Assembly: GCA_964595955.1 (NCBI GenBank)
Contig: CAZQSF010000136.1
Coordinates: forward strand, 1 to 7,514
Direction: 5' to 3'
DNA length: 7,514 nt
Source: JAJDFU01 sp964595955
GTDB taxonomy: Bacteria; Bacteroidota; Bacteroidia; Chitinophagales; Saprospiraceae
Under the pieces are notes generated by a model, which was not told the DNA's origin, ran no database searches, and saw only the letters and a program-made list of their open reading frames with translations. Position 1 is the stretch's first letter, and each line of letters starts with the position of its first letter. The translations under genes were made by a program, and so were the position numbers. Below are positions 7,156 through 7,514 of the stretch, in pieces.

Positions 7156-7169
7156 TAGCAACCTGTCAA
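7142..7169 (-). promoter_or_regulatory. Possible outward promoter in the IS end, directed at jetA
   Basis: On the minus strand, TTGACA (7169-7164) is followed after 16 bases by TAAAAT (7147-7142). This is a perfect sigma70 -35 box and a five-of-six -10 box. Initiation would fall near 7135, leaving a leader of about 50 bases before the jetA ATG. In a Bacteroidota host the primary sigma factor prefers a different motif. There, TTG (7161-7159) with TATCTTG (7137-7131) on the same strand is a weaker alternative. Either would make the IS the driver of the jet operon. Confidence 0.4.
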
Positions 7170-7182
7170 GTGGAAGAAAAAG

Positions 7183-7514
7183 ATGCACGACCTGGCTCAC
7201 GAATTTACTTCTCGAAAGATTAGTCCTTGGGGTGGATTAAAGTTCTTTTATCGCACCTATGTCCAGAGCGGACTTCGCACCGTTCTGGAGGGCCTGGATC
7301 TTCCTTACCCCGGATCGAATCGAGGATACGACCCCATTGACCTCATTGAGGGATTCATGGCCAGTGTGGTGCTGGGTGCCCGGCGACTGGAACACAGCGG
7401 AATGTTGCGCACCGATGAGGTCATCCGCGAGATTTTCGGCTGGGAAAGAGGGATGGCCAGTGCCAGTACCTTCAGCCGGTTTTTTCGCAAGTTCACCATC
7501 GAGCGCAACGATGC
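7183..7514 (+). CDS. IS1380-family transposase, N-terminal part (runs off the right edge)
   Basis: This is a DDE transposase of the IS1380 family, which moves its element by recognising the terminal inverted repeats. The 110 visible residues show the family's typical N-terminal pattern: WGGLKFF at 16-22, a GLR...GL segment at 30-38, PGSNRGYDPIDLIEGF at 43-58, SVVLGARRLEHSGMLRTDEV at 61-80, REIFGW at 82-87, and STFSRFFRKF at 95-104. The catalytic DDE domain is outside the window, so activity cannot be judged. The ATG at 7183 is the first in-frame start after a TAG at 7156-7158. A purine-rich GGAAG lies about seven bases upstream. The gene is divergent from jetA, and the two start codons are 97 bp apart. 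Confidence 0.88.
   Translation, partial: MHDLAHEFTSRKISPWGGLKFFYRTYVQSGLRTVLEGLDLPYPGSNRGYDPIDLIEGFMASVVLGARRLEHSGMLRTDEVIREIFGWERGMASASTFSRFFRKFTIERND

Larger units (their letters stand above)
7096..7514 (+). mobile_element. IS1380-family insertion sequence, left part
   Basis: The element carries the N-terminal third or so of an IS1380-type transposase starting at 7183. I place its left end at 7096 because the sequence there, AACCCAGATCATGCATT, resembles the arm at 246-262 (12 of 17). This leaves an 87-bp leader before the transposase, a normal amount. The right end and any target-site duplication are outside the window. The exact boundary could be a few bases off: a CCTGG at 7115-7119 is another candidate start, though it has no partner in the window. 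The insertion sits directly in front of jetA. Confidence 0.7.

Noticed and set aside
1..7514. CRISPR array, tRNA or rRNA genes
   Set aside because: No regularly spaced repeats and no tRNA-like cloverleaf or rRNA signature were seen on either strand.

Overview
The window holds one complete defence operon, a type I Wadjet system (jetA-jetB-jetC-jetD, an SMC-type anti-plasmid machine). It lies between sequences that look like the ends of IS1380-family insertion sequences. All four jet genes are on the minus strand and fill about 6.7 kb (positions 7085 down to 384). Host signals are weak. The starts mostly lack a Shine-Dalgarno sequence, base composition is moderately GC-rich, and one promoter resembles the Bacteroidota TTG / TAnnTTTG type. 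A Bacteroidota host is my best guess, but nothing here fixes the genus.

Layout, left to right. Positions 1-262 have no convincing gene. They carry an inverted-repeat pair (55-71 and 246-262) and two strong hairpins (129-163 and 192-226). I read this as the 3' tail of an IS1380-like element or a small non-autonomous relative. Positions 263-383 are an AT-richer spacer with no clear terminator. Then come jetD (384-1580), jetC (1577-5044), jetB (5041-5637) and jetA (5634-7085). Each adjacent pair overlaps by the same 4 bp (ATGA), which indicates a single translationally coupled transcript read right to left. Ten bases upstream of the jetA start codon, at about 7096, an IS1380-family element begins. 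Its transposase starts at 7183 on the plus strand and runs off the right edge.

How the genes work together, from established knowledge of Wadjet/MksBEFG: JetA (kleisin), JetB (KITE subunit) and JetC (SMC ATPase) form a MukFEB-like loop-extruding motor. JetD is a Toprim nuclease related to topoisomerase VI-A/Spo11 that cuts small circular DNA such as plasmids. In the sequence, the JetC Walker A, signature and Walker B motifs and the JetD acidic Toprim residues are all present, and no frame is broken. The system therefore looks intact at protein level.

The system itself is known. The unusual part is its setting: an IS1380 element abuts the jetA start and has probably replaced the native promoter, a sigma70-like promoter in the IS end points at jetA, and related IS ends may bracket the whole operon.
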